Below the pieces are notes generated by a model. The model worked only from the letters and a program-made list of their open reading frames with translations. It did not search any database and was not told the origin of the DNA. Shown here in pieces: positions 48,864-57,989 of a DNA stretch of 64,000 nucleotides (its first letter is position 1; each line of letters starts with the position of its first letter). The stretch comes from Mesorhizobium shangrilense (GTDB lineage Bacteria > Pseudomonadota > Alphaproteobacteria > Rhizobiales > Rhizobiaceae): positions 2,299,501-2,363,500 of the forward strand of contig NZ_JAQGPN010000001.1 in NCBI RefSeq assembly GCF_028826155.1. Direction: 5' to 3'. A program made the translations under genes and the position numbers.

Positions 48864-49946
48864 ATGAGAGACCAGCCTCGGCGGCTCGGAGCGGCATTGC
48901 CTGCCTCTCTCGTCCTGCATCTGCTGGTCATCGCATTTCTGCTGTTCGAACTGCCGATATCGCTCCCGCAGCCGCAGCAGGAGGAGACGATATCGGTGGA
49001 TCTGGTGCCGCCGCCCGAAGCGCCGGAAGAAGCCAAGGCCGAACCGCCGCCTGCGCCGGAACCCGAGGCGGAGAAACCGCCCGAGCCGGAGCCGGAGCCG
49101 CAAACGCCGCCGCCGGCGAGCAGCGCCGAGCAGCAGCCCTTGCCGTCCCTGAGACCCGTCTTCCAGTTCGGTGAAAGGGATGCAGGTCCGCGCGAGTCCC
49201 TGGAGGGCAACAGCGCGCAGGACGGTTCGGGGCCTCCGGTCCCCGAGCCCGAAGAAGCGGAGCTTGCGGAAGGACCGCCCGACCAGCCTGTCGAAGCCTC
49301 CGAGAAACCCGCGGAGACACCCGAGACGCCGGTCAAGGCAGAAGAACAGGCGGCCCAGCCCGAGGAAGCCGAGACGGCGGCATCCGAGTCGGCTGGCGCA
49401 ACGGCGAACGAGAGCGGTGACGACGGTTCGGCGTCACTGGACGTCTTGCATGACCCGCAACTGGATCCTGCGGCGCAACTGCCAGCCCCCACGGACAACG
49501 AAGAGATCGACGTTGCGCTGCCCAAAGAAGCCGAAAGGCCGATGCCGAGGCCGGCGAATCCTGCCGCGCCAAGAGGTGGTTCGAAGCTTCAGGAAGCCGA
49601 GAGGCTGTTCTCGCAATCGACAATCCCCGCTCGGATCGCCACGACTGCGATGGGCGGCTTGCCGCGCGAGGTGCGGGGCACGCAGCTCTGCGTCACGGAG
49701 TTGCGCGAACAGTTGCGCAACGCGTCGCCCCCCTATTTTCCGGATCTCCTGCCTTCCTATCCATTGGGACCCGGCACCGTGCTTGACGTTTCGGAAGCAG
49801 CCTTCCGCGTCAGCGGACAGTGGTTCAATCTGAGCTTTCGCTGCACGGTCGACAAGGACGCCACGAAAGTCGTCTCCTTCGCCTTCCATGTCGGCGAGCC
49901 GATTCCGCGCAGCCAATGGGCCCGTCGTGAGCTGCCCTCGCAATAG
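48864..49946 (+). CDS. DUF930-domain membrane-anchored protein with Pro/Glu-rich periplasmic region
   Basis: A 360-residue protein. An N-terminal anchor (ALPASLVLHLLVIAFLLFEL) is followed by about 190 residues dominated by Pro, Glu and Ala (PPPEAPEEAKAEPPPAPEPE), then a C-terminal domain typical of DUF930 (GLPREVRGTQLCVTELREQL; FHVGEPIPRSQW). The anchor plus proline-rich linker resembles TonB-type proteins that span the periplasm, but the end domain differs. I start it at 48864, with AAGGA before; ATG 48852 is in frame. DUF930 proteins are common in rhizobia and their role is unknown. Confidence 0.85.
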   Translation: MRDQPRRLGAALPASLVLHLLVIAFLLFELPISLPQPQQEETISVDLVPPPEAPEEAKAEPPPAPEPEAEKPPEPEPEPQTPPPASSAEQQPLPSLRPVFQFGERDAGPRESLEGNSAQDGSGPPVPEPEEAELAEGPPDQPVEASEKPAETPETPVKAEEQAAQPEEAETAASESAGATANESGDDGSASLDVLHDPQLDPAAQLPAPTDNEEIDVALPKEAERPMPRPANPAAPRGGSKLQEAERLFSQSTIPARIATTAMGGLPREVRGTQLCVTELREQLRNASPPYFPDLLPSYPLGPGTVLDVSEAAFRVSGQWFNLSFRCTVDKDATKVVSFAFHVGEPIPRSQWARRELPSQ

Positions 49947-50048
49947 TAAGGGCACGATCTGGCGCACACGCTGCAACACCGGGCTTGCAGCGCTGCGCAA
50001 TCCCGCCCACGGTCCGAATCGGCCCTGACGCCGCCCCGATGGCGCGCC

Positions 50049-51512
50049 ATGGCCGAAGGTGCACGAGGGACTTTCGGTTTGCATTTGTGGCGGCACATCT
50101 GCGCGGGCATGGTTGGGCTCGCCGTTCTCGCGGGTTGCGCGGCGCGGGACGTCGGGCCGATCAACACCCCCGTGGAACGCGCGCTCGCGGGTTCGCCGGA
50201 ATTCATCCCCGATCCGGGCGACGACGGGTCCACGCTGGTGGGGCTGGCATTCTCCGGCGGCGGCATGCGAGCGTCGGCGTTCGCCTATGGCGTGCTCCAG
50301 GGACTGGACGAGATCGTCATCGACGAAAAACCCTATCGGCGCACCCTGGTGGATGACGTGCGCACCGTTGCCGGCACGTCGGGCGGCTCAGTGGTCGCGG
50401 CCTATCTCGGCTACAAGGGCAAGGACGGCTATGGCGATTTCCGCGAGCGCTTCCTGCTGCAGAATCCCGAGGCCTACATGTCGACCTCGCTGCTGTCGCC
50501 GGCGGCATTGACTCGGGCGTTTTCCGGCGGAATGAACGACCGCAGCGGCCTGGCGCGCTGGCTGGACGAGCGGCTTTTCGAAGGCGCCACCTTCGAGGCG
50601 ATGAAGGGCGGAGACCGGCCGATCGTCTGGATCACCGCCTCCGACATCTACAACAACACGCCGTTCCTCTTCACCTACGACACCTTCGCCGCGCTGTGCA
50701 GCGATCTCGACCAGCTGAAGGTTGCCGACGCGGTCGCCGCTTCCGCCGCCTTTCCGGTCGCCTTCATGCCGCTGAGGCTCGATACACCGCAGAAAGACTG
50801 CGCCTATGAGAGGCCGGTATGGCTGACCGACGCGCTCGGGTCCACAAGGACGCCGCTGCGGCTGCAGGCCTATGCGCGGGCGCTGGAGACCTACCGCAAC
50901 GGCGAGACGCTGAAACATGTGCGACTGCTCGACGGCGGCCTCACGGACAATATCGGGGTGACGGGATTGGCGCTGGAAAGGGCGTCGGCGACCACGCCAT
51001 ACGGACCGCTGTCGCGCGCAGAGGCGGTGAAGATCCGGAACTTCCTCTTCATCGTGGCCGATGCCGGCCTGTCGACGGACTACGCCTGGGGCGCGAACCG
51101 GACCGGTCCCGGCCTGCCGAGCGTCATGCGCGCGGTTTCCGACACCGCGATCTCTGCAGCCACTCGCAACGGGTTTGACGCGCTCGACCTCGCGCTGGAG
51201 CAATGGCGGGACGAACTGATCCGCTTCCGCTGCGGCCTGCCGGCGGAAGAGGTACGCCGCCATCGGGGAACGCTGGCGGGCTGGAACTGTCGCGACGTGA
51301 AGATCGTGACCGAGCATCTCTCGTTCCGTGATGCTGCACCGGAAGAACGCAAGAAGCTCAACGCGGTGCCGACCCGGCTGCGCCTCGAGCCCGACCAGAT
51401 CGACCTTGTGGTCGAGGCCGGACGCAGTGCGGTGCTGGGGAACGCGGGGGTACAGGCCGTTTCGAGGGAGACGACGCGACACGCCGGGGTCCGGCGCCAG
51501 GCGGATGATTGA
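50049..51512 (+). CDS. Patatin-like phospholipase, lipoprotein
   Basis: A 487-residue patatin-fold acyl hydrolase with a lipobox (VGLAVLAGC, Cys near residue 30). Catalytic features are the oxyanion loop AFSGGGMRASAF, nucleophile GTSGGSV, and the catalytic Asp in LLDGGLTDNIG. Such proteins cleave phospholipid acyl chains; as a lipoprotein it is likely in the periplasm at a membrane face. It stands alone between DUF930 and KAS-like genes, so no pathway is implied. Confidence 0.92.
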   Translation: MAEGARGTFGLHLWRHICAGMVGLAVLAGCAARDVGPINTPVERALAGSPEFIPDPGDDGSTLVGLAFSGGGMRASAFAYGVLQGLDEIVIDEKPYRRTLVDDVRTVAGTSGGSVVAAYLGYKGKDGYGDFRERFLLQNPEAYMSTSLLSPAALTRAFSGGMNDRSGLARWLDERLFEGATFEAMKGGDRPIVWITASDIYNNTPFLFTYDTFAALCSDLDQLKVADAVAASAAFPVAFMPLRLDTPQKDCAYERPVWLTDALGSTRTPLRLQAYARALETYRNGETLKHVRLLDGGLTDNIGVTGLALERASATTPYGPLSRAEAVKIRNFLFIVADAGLSTDYAWGANRTGPGLPSVMRAVSDTAISAATRNGFDALDLALEQWRDELIRFRCGLPAEEVRRHRGTLAGWNCRDVKIVTEHLSFRDAAPEERKKLNAVPTRLRLEPDQIDLVVEAGRSAVLGNAGVQAVSRETTRHAGVRRQADD

Positions 51513-51686
51513 AGCCCGGCAACCTGGGTGTGGTAACGCCCGATCGCTCGTGCTGATAGATGTCGTGATGGGCGCGCCCCTTCCCAAGGTTCCCGCGGCG
51601 GACTAAACGAGCAGGTGACAAAAACCAGCGTTTGAGCGACCGGCGCTTTCCGCAGGCAGAATGTCACCGCGCGGAAAAGAACGGAC

Positions 51687-52808
51687 ATGCATCGCGTCAT
51701 CATCAGCGGCATAGGCGTGGCGATCCCTGACGCCTCCATTACCAACGAGGAGTTGGTGGAGAGCTTCAACACGTGGGTCGATGACGAGAACATGCGGCGG
51801 CGCGACGCCGGCGAGGAGCCGCTGCAGAAGTCGAATTCCGAATTCATCGTCTATGCGTCGGGCGTGAAGCGGCGGCACGTGCTCGAACGCGACGGCATCC
51901 TCGATCCTGCCCGTATGGCGCCACGCATCCCCGAAAGGCCCGACGACGAGCTCTCCGTGATGGCGGAGTTCGGTGTCGCCTCGGCGCAGAAGGCGATCGC
52001 GGACGCCGGTATCGAGCCTTCGGAAATCGATCTGGTCATCTGCTCGGCCTCGCATCAGCAGCGGCCCTATCCTGCGCTCGCGATCGAAATCCAGAACGCG
52101 CTCGGCACGGGCGGCTCGGCCTTCGACATGAGCCTCGGCTGCTCGTCTGCGGCCGCCGCGCTCCACGTCGCCTACAACCTGGTGCGGGCAGGCGCCCACA
52201 AGCGCATCCTGATCGTCTCGCCCGAGATCATCACGGGGCACCTCAACTTCCGCGACCGGCAGACGCATTTCATCTTCGGCGACGCCTCCGCCTCGCTCGT
52301 CGTCGAGGCGATCGGCGACGACGAGACCCGGCCGGGGAAATTCGAGGTCCTGGGCACCGACACCTGGACCCAGTTTTCCAACAACATCCGCACCAATTTC
52401 GGCTTCCTGGTGCGCGCCGGGCAGGAGGACACCTCCGTCGTGCGCATGGAAGGCAACATGATCAAGCAGGTCGGCAACAAGGTGTTCAAGGAAGTGACCG
52501 TCGCGGCCCACCGCTTCGTCGTCGATTTCCTCGCCCGCAAGGGGCTCAAGACCGCCGAAATGCGCCGCTTCTGGCTGCATCAGGCGAATGCGCGCATGAA
52601 CGCCATGATCCTGAAGATGGCGCTCGGGCACGAGGTCGACCACGACCGCGCGCCGATGGTGCTGGAGCGGCTCGGCAACACGGCCGCGGCCGGCGCGGTG
52701 ATCGCGCTCAAGGAAAACCACGAGGACATGGCCGCCGGCGACCACGGGCTCTTCTGCGCGTTCGGCGCGGGATACTCGATCGGCGCAGCGCTCCTGAAGA
52801 AGCACTGA
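51687..52808 (+). CDS. Beta-ketoacyl-ACP synthase III-like enzyme
   Basis: A 373-residue thiolase-fold enzyme. The triad is present: Cys in LGCSSAAAAL, His in FWLHQANARM, Asn in ERLGNTAAAG. It is longer than housekeeping FabH (about 320), with an N-terminal extension (FNTWVDDENMRRRDAGEEPL), and belongs to the FabH-like group without fixed pathway. No other fatty-acid genes adjoin it. It may start fatty-acid chains or make a special acyl product. Confidence 0.9.
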   Translation: MHRVIISGIGVAIPDASITNEELVESFNTWVDDENMRRRDAGEEPLQKSNSEFIVYASGVKRRHVLERDGILDPARMAPRIPERPDDELSVMAEFGVASAQKAIADAGIEPSEIDLVICSASHQQRPYPALAIEIQNALGTGGSAFDMSLGCSSAAAALHVAYNLVRAGAHKRILIVSPEIITGHLNFRDRQTHFIFGDASASLVVEAIGDDETRPGKFEVLGTDTWTQFSNNIRTNFGFLVRAGQEDTSVVRMEGNMIKQVGNKVFKEVTVAAHRFVVDFLARKGLKTAEMRRFWLHQANARMNAMILKMALGHEVDHDRAPMVLERLGNTAAAGAVIALKENHEDMAAGDHGLFCAFGAGYSIGAALLKKH

Positions 52809-52903
52809 CCGACGCTTCAGCCCTGCGCATGGGTTCATCAGACCTTTGGCTGGACCTGCAGACGCGCGCTGGACATGGTGCGGCCCGAATGAAAGGTAAC
52901 CCC

Positions 52904-53521
52904 ATGGCCGACCAGCTCAGCCTCCTCGGAACAGACACGGAGATCGTGCCGGCCCGCAAGATCGCGGCCCGCGTCGCGGGACTCTATGCGGCGCGATCGA
53001 ACGATTTCGTGTCCGCAGCGACCGCCGCCCTGACGCTCGGCTTTGACGGCATCGAGGGGGATTTCCACGCCGGGCAGACGCGCAGGTCTGGCGGGAGGGA
53101 GCCTTGGTATCCGCGCGGCACTGAGATGCGCAACGAGCGGCAACTCTCCATCATCGCTGCCGATGAGATGGCGCAAGTCGCCCGGCGCATGGAAATTGCC
53201 GAGATCAAGCCGGAGTGGATAGGCGCCAATCTCGTGATCGAGGGCGTACCGCGCCTCTCCATGCTGCCTGCCGGCGCGCTGATGTTCTTCAAGGGCGGGG
53301 TGACGCTGAAGGTCGACGCGCAGAACGGCCCCTGCCGCCTCGCGGGTCGCTCGGTCGCCGAGCATGCGGGCATGGCGGACGTCGAGGCGGGCGCGCTGCT
53401 CTTCCCGAAGGCCGCCAAGCGGTTGCGCGGGCTGGTCGCGTGGGTGGAGAAGCCGGGCCGGATCGTCGCCGGCGAGGAGATTTCCATCCGCGTTCCCGAA
53501 CAGTGGATCTACAGGGGCTGA
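52904..53521 (+). CDS. MOSC-domain protein
   Basis: A 205-residue protein with a MOSC domain, found in molybdenum-cofactor sulfurases and in enzymes that handle sulfur or hydroxylamines. The conserved Cys is in NGPCRLAGRSVAEHA, and the entry block GDFHAGQTRRSGGREPWYPR is visible. I start it at 52904 (MADQLS), with AAAGG upstream; ATG 52889 is in frame. Most small MOSC proteins have no known substrate. Confidence 0.9.
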   Translation: MADQLSLLGTDTEIVPARKIAARVAGLYAARSNDFVSAATAALTLGFDGIEGDFHAGQTRRSGGREPWYPRGTEMRNERQLSIIAADEMAQVARRMEIAEIKPEWIGANLVIEGVPRLSMLPAGALMFFKGGVTLKVDAQNGPCRLAGRSVAEHAGMADVEAGALLFPKAAKRLRGLVAWVEKPGRIVAGEEISIRVPEQWIYRG

Positions 53522-53555
53522 ATGTCGGAAACGCCGTGCGCATTTCCAAGGCGCG

Positions 53556-53873
53556 TTAGGCGTCCTCGTCGTCCGCGTCGAGCAGCCGGGTCGCGCGCCA
53601 AGTGGTGAGCACGTCGTTGATCTGCTCCAGCACGAAGAAGCGCGCGGCGTCGCGGTCGTAGCCTTCCTCCAAAAGGCGGTCGTATTCGGTGTGCTGGTGG
53701 CGGACATGGGCGACGGTCGCCAGCCAGACCGCGATGGAGGGCGGCAGCGTCTTCATGTGCTTCGACCCCGCGTCCTGCCGGATCTGTTCCGCATCGATGA
53801 AGGGCGCCATGGGGATGAGCAGCGTCAGCGCCTTGTCGATGGCGCGCCTTCGCTCGGTGGGGGCAGGTTTCAT
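53556..53873 (-). CDS. DUF2293-like protein
   Basis: A 105-residue basic/acidic protein with the pattern LPPSIAVWLATVAHVRHQHT, then YDRLLEEGYDRDAARFFVLE, which I associate with DUF2293, often in rhizobia. No activity is known for the family. Its start overlaps the TrmO stop by 4 bases (ATGA), so it is co-translated with it. Confidence 0.8.
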   Translation of the reverse strand: MKPAPTERRRAIDKALTLLIPMAPFIDAEQIRQDAGSKHMKTLPPSIAVWLATVAHVRHQHTEYDRLLEEGYDRDAARFFVLEQINDVLTTWRATRLLDADDEDA

Positions 53874-54367
53874 TCGGAGGTCCGCACCGCGTCGGGGAAG
53901 GCGTCGGTGGACGCGAAATAGGGTTTCAGGTCGATCACCGGCGTGCCGTCGAGCAGGTCGATGGCGTCGAGCGTCAGCAGGCCCGCCTCCATGTCCAGCG
54001 CGACGAGACGCGCAACGTGCAGCCCGATCGGGTTCGGCCTGACGGGCGAGCGCAGCGCGAAAACGCCTTTCGCCTCAGAAGCATGGCGTGGCTTCTGAAT
54101 AATCAGATTCCGCGCGGCGCGATCGAACCACGACAGCACGATCACGTGGCTGGCGCGCTCGAGCCCGGCGAGACCGGGGCGGAACGCCGGGTCGATCTCG
54201 ATGGTCGCCTGGGCATCGCGTTCGCGCGCCGCCGTCATGTTCTTCGGGCAGTCCTGACGTGAGAGCCAAGGCGAGCGCACGCGCCCGATGAAGTGGACGC
54301 GCCCGTCCTCTGCCGTCGTCGCCGGATCGAAGGGGAGTGCGATCTCTCCTTCCCTGGCTTCGGTCAT
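53870..54367 (-). CDS. trmO: tRNA N6-methyltransferase TrmO (TsaA-like)
   Basis: A 165-residue TrmO-fold protein. TrmO uses SAM to methylate N6-threonylcarbamoyladenosine at tRNA position 37. Conserved blocks are present: FIGRVRSPWLSRQDCPKN, SPVRPNPIGLHVARLVAL and LDGTPVIDLKPYFAS. The length is shorter than E. coli TrmO (235), lacking the extra C-terminal part. It is divergent from the ArsR-methyltransferase regulator with about 110 bases between starts. Confidence 0.88.
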   Translation of the reverse strand: MTEAREGEIALPFDPATTAEDGRVHFIGRVRSPWLSRQDCPKNMTAARERDAQATIEIDPAFRPGLAGLERASHVIVLSWFDRAARNLIIQKPRHASEAKGVFALRSPVRPNPIGLHVARLVALDMEAGLLTLDAIDLLDGTPVIDLKPYFASTDAFPDAVRTSE

Positions 54368-54442
54368 GGTGCCTCCCGCCGCCCGAGCGGCATTTTCTGT
54401 TTTCTGTGCGACATCCTGCGTTGCCTTGGTGCCAATTATCGC

Positions 54443-54458
54443 ATAAAGATATCTTTAT
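54443..54458. promoter_or_regulatory. Perfect 16-base palindrome before the ArsR-methyltransferase regulator
   Basis: ATAAAGATATCTTTAT is an exact palindrome, 18 bases before the preferred start at 54477. It has the form expected of an ArsR-family operator and is AT-rich among GC-rich sequence. It may autoregulate the regulator-metF operon; SAM/SAH-responsive ArsR regulators of this kind are known in Proteobacteria, but I did not match a published motif. Confidence 0.75.
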
Positions 54459-54476
54459 ATGTCTCTGGAGCAGGCC

Positions 54477-55490
54477 ATGCAGAAGCGGTCTCAGGTTGGA
54501 CTATCGACACTTGTTGATACATTGAAGGCGGCGGCCGAATCCAGCCGGCTGCGCATCCTCGTGCTGCTCTCCCGCGGCGATCTCACCGTTTCCGACCTGA
54601 CCGAAATCCTCAACCAGTCTCAGCCGCGCGTCTCCCGGCACCTCAAGCTCCTGCTCGAGGCCGGATTGATCGGCCGCTACCAGGAAGGGTCCTGGGCGTT
54701 CTTCAGGCTGGCCGACACCGAGGACGAGCGCGGCTTCATCCACAGCCTTGTCGGCCGCGTGCGGAGTTCCGATCCCCAGGTGGAGCGCGACATGGAGCGC
54801 CTCGCGTCGGTCAAGCGGCGAAGGCAGGAGAGGGCTTCGGAGTACTTCCGCGAGAACGCGGCAGGCTGGGACCATGTCCGCTCGCTGCATGCCTCGGAAA
54901 GCGCGGTGGAGGCGGCGATGCTTAAGCTGGTCGGCGACCGGCCGTTCCAGGCGATGCTCGACCTCGGCACGGGTACCGGCAGGCTGCTGGAGCTGTTTGC
55001 GCCGCTGTACAGGCGCGGCGTCGGCCTCGACATGTCTCGCGAAATGCTGGCCGTGGCGCGCGCCAACCTGGACCATGCCGGCATCGCCCATGCGCAGGTG
55101 CGGCTCGGCGACATCTATGCGCCGCCGGTCGAGCGGGACGCCTACGACCTCGTGACGATCCACCAGGTGCTGCACTATCTCGACGATCCCGCGCATGCGA
55201 TCCGGGAGGCGGCACGGCTGCTGCGGCCGTCGGGGCGGCTGCTGATCGTGGACTTTGCTCCGCACACGCTGGAGGCGCTGCGCGACGAGCATGCGCACCA
55301 GCGCCTCGGCTTCTCCGACAGGCAGATCGCCGAATGGTTCGGCGAGGCGGGGATCGAGCTTGAGAAGACGCAGGAATTCGCGCCGGACGCCAGCCAGGGC
55401 GGGCTGACGGTGAAATTGTGGATGGGTCGGGACCGGCGGCTGCTCGTCGCCGATCCGAGTACGACAGAGTTTGAGAGGGAGATCGCGTGA
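54477..55490 (+). CDS. ArsR-family regulator fused to a SAM-dependent methyltransferase domain
   Basis: A 337-residue fusion. Residues about 5-95 are an ArsR winged helix (LKAAAESSRLRILVLLSRGD; NQSQPRVSRHLKLLLEAGLI). Residues about 130-300 are a Rossmann methyltransferase with motif I at LDLGTGTGRLLELFAPLYRR. It sits directly before metF, with overlapping stop and start. The methyltransferase fold probably serves to sense SAM or SAH. I prefer ATG 54477, 6 bases after GGAG; ATG 54459 abuts the palindrome. Related regulators of methionine metabolism support this role. Confidence 0.9.
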   Translation: MQKRSQVGLSTLVDTLKAAAESSRLRILVLLSRGDLTVSDLTEILNQSQPRVSRHLKLLLEAGLIGRYQEGSWAFFRLADTEDERGFIHSLVGRVRSSDPQVERDMERLASVKRRRQERASEYFRENAAGWDHVRSLHASESAVEAAMLKLVGDRPFQAMLDLGTGTGRLLELFAPLYRRGVGLDMSREMLAVARANLDHAGIAHAQVRLGDIYAPPVERDAYDLVTIHQVLHYLDDPAHAIREAARLLRPSGRLLIVDFAPHTLEALRDEHAHQRLGFSDRQIAEWFGEAGIELEKTQEFAPDASQGGLTVKLWMGRDRRLLVADPSTTEFEREIA

Positions 55491-56413
55491 TGAGTCAGTT
55501 CCGTCTGTCGCGCCGGCCTGATATCGGGGACAAGATCCGTGTTTCGTTCGAGTTCTTTCCGCCGAAGTCGGACGAGATGGAGAAGCGCCTGTGGGACACG
55601 GTGACCCGGCTGGAACAGCTGCGGCCGCGTTTCGTGTCTGTCACCTACGGCGCAGGCGGCTCGACGCGCGAGCGTACCGCGCGCACCGTAAAGCGCATCC
55701 TCAACGAGACGTCGCTCACGCCCGCCGCCCACATGACGTGCGTGGACGCATCGCGGGCCGAGGTTGATGCCGTGATCCGCGAGTTCGCGGAGATGGGCGT
55801 GAGCCGCTTCGTGGCGCTCCGCGGCGACCCGGCCGAAGGCGTCGGTGCGGCCTACCAGCCGCACCCGGAAGGCTACGCCAACGGCGCGGAGCTGGTCGGC
55901 GCCATGCGCGAGATCGGCGACTTCGACATCTCGGTATCCGCCTACCCGGAGAAGCATCCCGAAAGCCCGGATTTCGCCACCGACATCGACATGCTGAAGC
56001 GCAAGGTCGACAACGGGGCGACGCGCGCGATCACCCAGTTCTTCTTCGACAACGACATGTACGAGCGCTACGTGGAGCGCGTACGCCGGGCCGGACTCTA
56101 CATCCCCATCGTTCCGGGCATCCTGCCGGTTCACAACTTCGCTCAGGTGGCCAACTTCTGCTCGCGCTGCGGGGCGCACGTGCCGGCGTGGCTGGCCGAA
56201 CGCTTCGAAGGACTGGCGCAGGACCCGCAGACCCACGCGCTGGTGGCGTCCGCGGTCGCGGCCGAGCAGGTGCTCGATCTGGTCGAGCGCGGCGTCAGCG
56301 ACTTCCATTTCTACACGATGAACCGGGCAGACCTCGTGTTCGCGATCTGCCACATGATCGGAATCAGGGCGCATCCGGTCGAGGAGAATGCGGCGGCGTC
56401 CGCTGCGGCCTGA
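55490..56413 (+). CDS. metF: Methylenetetrahydrofolate reductase
   Basis: A 307-residue MetF. It reduces 5,10-methylene-THF to 5-methyl-THF for methionine synthesis. Family features include VSFEFFPPKSDEMEKRLWDT, SVTYGAGGSTRERT, FVALRGDPAEG, and ITQFFFDND. ATG 55490 overlaps the stop of the regulator (TGATG). The product of the DMGDH-like enzyme at 15952, methylene-THF, is its substrate, but the genes are distant. A hairpin at 56522 follows. Confidence 0.96.
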   Translation: MSQFRLSRRPDIGDKIRVSFEFFPPKSDEMEKRLWDTVTRLEQLRPRFVSVTYGAGGSTRERTARTVKRILNETSLTPAAHMTCVDASRAEVDAVIREFAEMGVSRFVALRGDPAEGVGAAYQPHPEGYANGAELVGAMREIGDFDISVSAYPEKHPESPDFATDIDMLKRKVDNGATRAITQFFFDNDMYERYVERVRRAGLYIPIVPGILPVHNFAQVANFCSRCGAHVPAWLAERFEGLAQDPQTHALVASAVAAEQVLDLVERGVSDFHFYTMNRADLVFAICHMIGIRAHPVEENAAASAAA

Positions 56414-56521
56414 ACGGTCGAAGACCACTTCGAAATCGGGCGGCGGATAACAGATGCCACCGCTCACTGACAAAGCAGTCGGGCTGCGAATCAGGAGAAG
56501 GGGGCAGGGCCTCCCAGAAAC

Positions 56522-56551
56522 GAAGAAGGCCGGCTTTTGCCGACCTTCTTC
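56522..56551. terminator. Hairpin between metF and a convergent small ORF
   Basis: GAAGAAGGCCGGC (56522-56534) pairs with GCCGACCTTCTTC (56539-56551), with one mismatch, around TTTT. It lies between convergent genes. No extended U-run is present on either side, but a role in termination is likely. Confidence 0.6.
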
Positions 56552-56595
56552 AACCCATCGTCATTGCGAGGATCGGTGCTGCTATCGCCAGGCGA

Positions 56596-56682
56596 TCAGG
56601 GCAGCACACCCAGTATCAGGGCGCCAATGAAGGCAAACGCAGCACAAATCATGAGAGCGTTGATCGGTCGCGCTAATCCCAT
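56596..56682 (-). CDS. 28-residue hydrophobic small protein
   Basis: On the minus strand AGGAGG (56696-56691) lies 8 bases before ATG 56682, an optimal ribosome site. The product is almost all one membrane helix (INALMICAAFAFIGALILGV) with a short basic start (MGLARP). An earlier ATG at 56688 is only 2 bases from the site. Coding is supported by the ribosome site and helix, not by known homologues. The gap 56683-56858 has no other gene I can support. Confidence 0.6.
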   Translation of the reverse strand: MGLARPINALMICAAFAFIGALILGVLP

Positions 56683-56858
56683 AAACATAGCCTCCTCATG
56701 GTGACTGGGGCAGAGTCTAGGGGAGTTTGACCGACAGGCAAGCCAAAACTGTGCTGCAATGCGACACGATTGTGGAAATTGCGACCGAATTGCGGCAGCT
56801 ACAGCGCGGTTTTTTCTGACCAATTTGCCGTCCAGTCGGGCTTAGCAGAAATATTTTA

Positions 56859-57782
56859 TTAACTGGTCAATCTATTTCCGAACAAACGGCCGTCGATCGT
56901 CAACAATCCCAATCCAATCAACGCGATACCGGCGAATTCGACCAAACCCATGCGTTCGCCCAGAAACACCGCCCCGAGCAGGATCGCGCTGGCGGGCACG
57001 ACAAGCGTGACGAGCGACGTGTTGGTCGCGCCGGCAGTGGCTACCAGGTTGAAGAAGAGGATGTAGGCGAAGGCGGTCGAAAGAAGCGCCAGCGCCAGGA
57101 CGGCTGCCCAGACATGGCCGCTCGCCGCGAACAGACCGGCCGGGCCATGCGTCAAAAGCACAACGGGAGCCATGACGATGGTCGAGCAGGTGAGCTGCGC
57201 CGCTGTGATGACGGTCGGCTGGAGCCCGCGGAAGCGCTTCGCGACCATCAGCGCGAGCGCATAGGAGAGCGACGCGCCGATCAGCGCGAACTTCGGCCAG
57301 ATCGGGCCGCTGAATCCGGCGAACAGGTCCGGGCCGATCATCACGGCGGTGCCGGCTATACCCAGCGCCACCCCGGCGACCTTGTTCCACGATATCTTCT
57401 CGTCGGCGGTCAGAGCGTTGGCGAGCACGATCGTCCAGAACGGCGTGGTCGCGTTGAGCACGGACGCTATGCCCGCGCCGAGCTGGGTCTGGCCCGCGAA
57501 GATGAGGGAGAAGGGAATGACGTTGTTCAGCAGCGCGAGACCGAAGAAGCCCGCCGCATAGGGCAGGGCGGGCCGGAAGGAAATGCCTCGCACGCGCAGG
57601 TAGATGTGGAGGGCGGCCGCCGCGATTGCGACCCGGAAGAGCACGAGTACCAGCGGATGCATCTCGGCGATGGCGATGCGCGCGAAGAAGAACGAGCCGC
57701 CCCAGATGGCGCCAAGCAGCAGGAGCTGCGCCCAGGCGGCGGTCGACATGGGTCTGGCGGCTGTGCTCGTCACGGCTGACAT
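56859..57782 (-). CDS. DMT-superfamily (EamA) transporter
   Basis: A 307-residue inner-membrane protein with ten hydrophobic segments in two EamA repeats (WAQLLLLGAIWGGSFFFARI; LVVPASAILLGAVFLGERMG). Such proteins usually export amino acids or metabolites. I start it at ATG 57782 (MSAVTST), preceded by CGGAG; the frame is open to 57899 but that lacks a site. It is divergent from the ornithine-decarboxylase-like gene, with a shared promoter region of about 200 bases, so polyamine or amino-acid export is a guess. Confidence 0.92.
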   Translation of the reverse strand: MSAVTSTAARPMSTAAWAQLLLLGAIWGGSFFFARIAIAEMHPLVLVLFRVAIAAAALHIYLRVRGISFRPALPYAAGFFGLALLNNVIPFSLIFAGQTQLGAGIASVLNATTPFWTIVLANALTADEKISWNKVAGVALGIAGTAVMIGPDLFAGFSGPIWPKFALIGASLSYALALMVAKRFRGLQPTVITAAQLTCSTIVMAPVVLLTHGPAGLFAASGHVWAAVLALALLSTAFAYILFFNLVATAGATNTSLVTLVVPASAILLGAVFLGERMGLVEFAGIALIGLGLLTIDGRLFGNRLTS

Positions 57783-57989
57783 GGGATCTCCGGGTGGCCG
57801 ATGGCGGATCTCCTGGCGGCCGACGGCACCAGCCATACGAAGGGCCGAGGGAAAGGGCCACCCGATTCGCATTCCTGCCGTAGCAGATTTTTCGACCATG
57901 GCTCAGGCCGGCAGGGCAACCAAGGCCCGCCGATGTCATTCCGCTTTTGTCTATGTTCGTTTATGCAAAGCCGGGACCGAGGGTTGACG

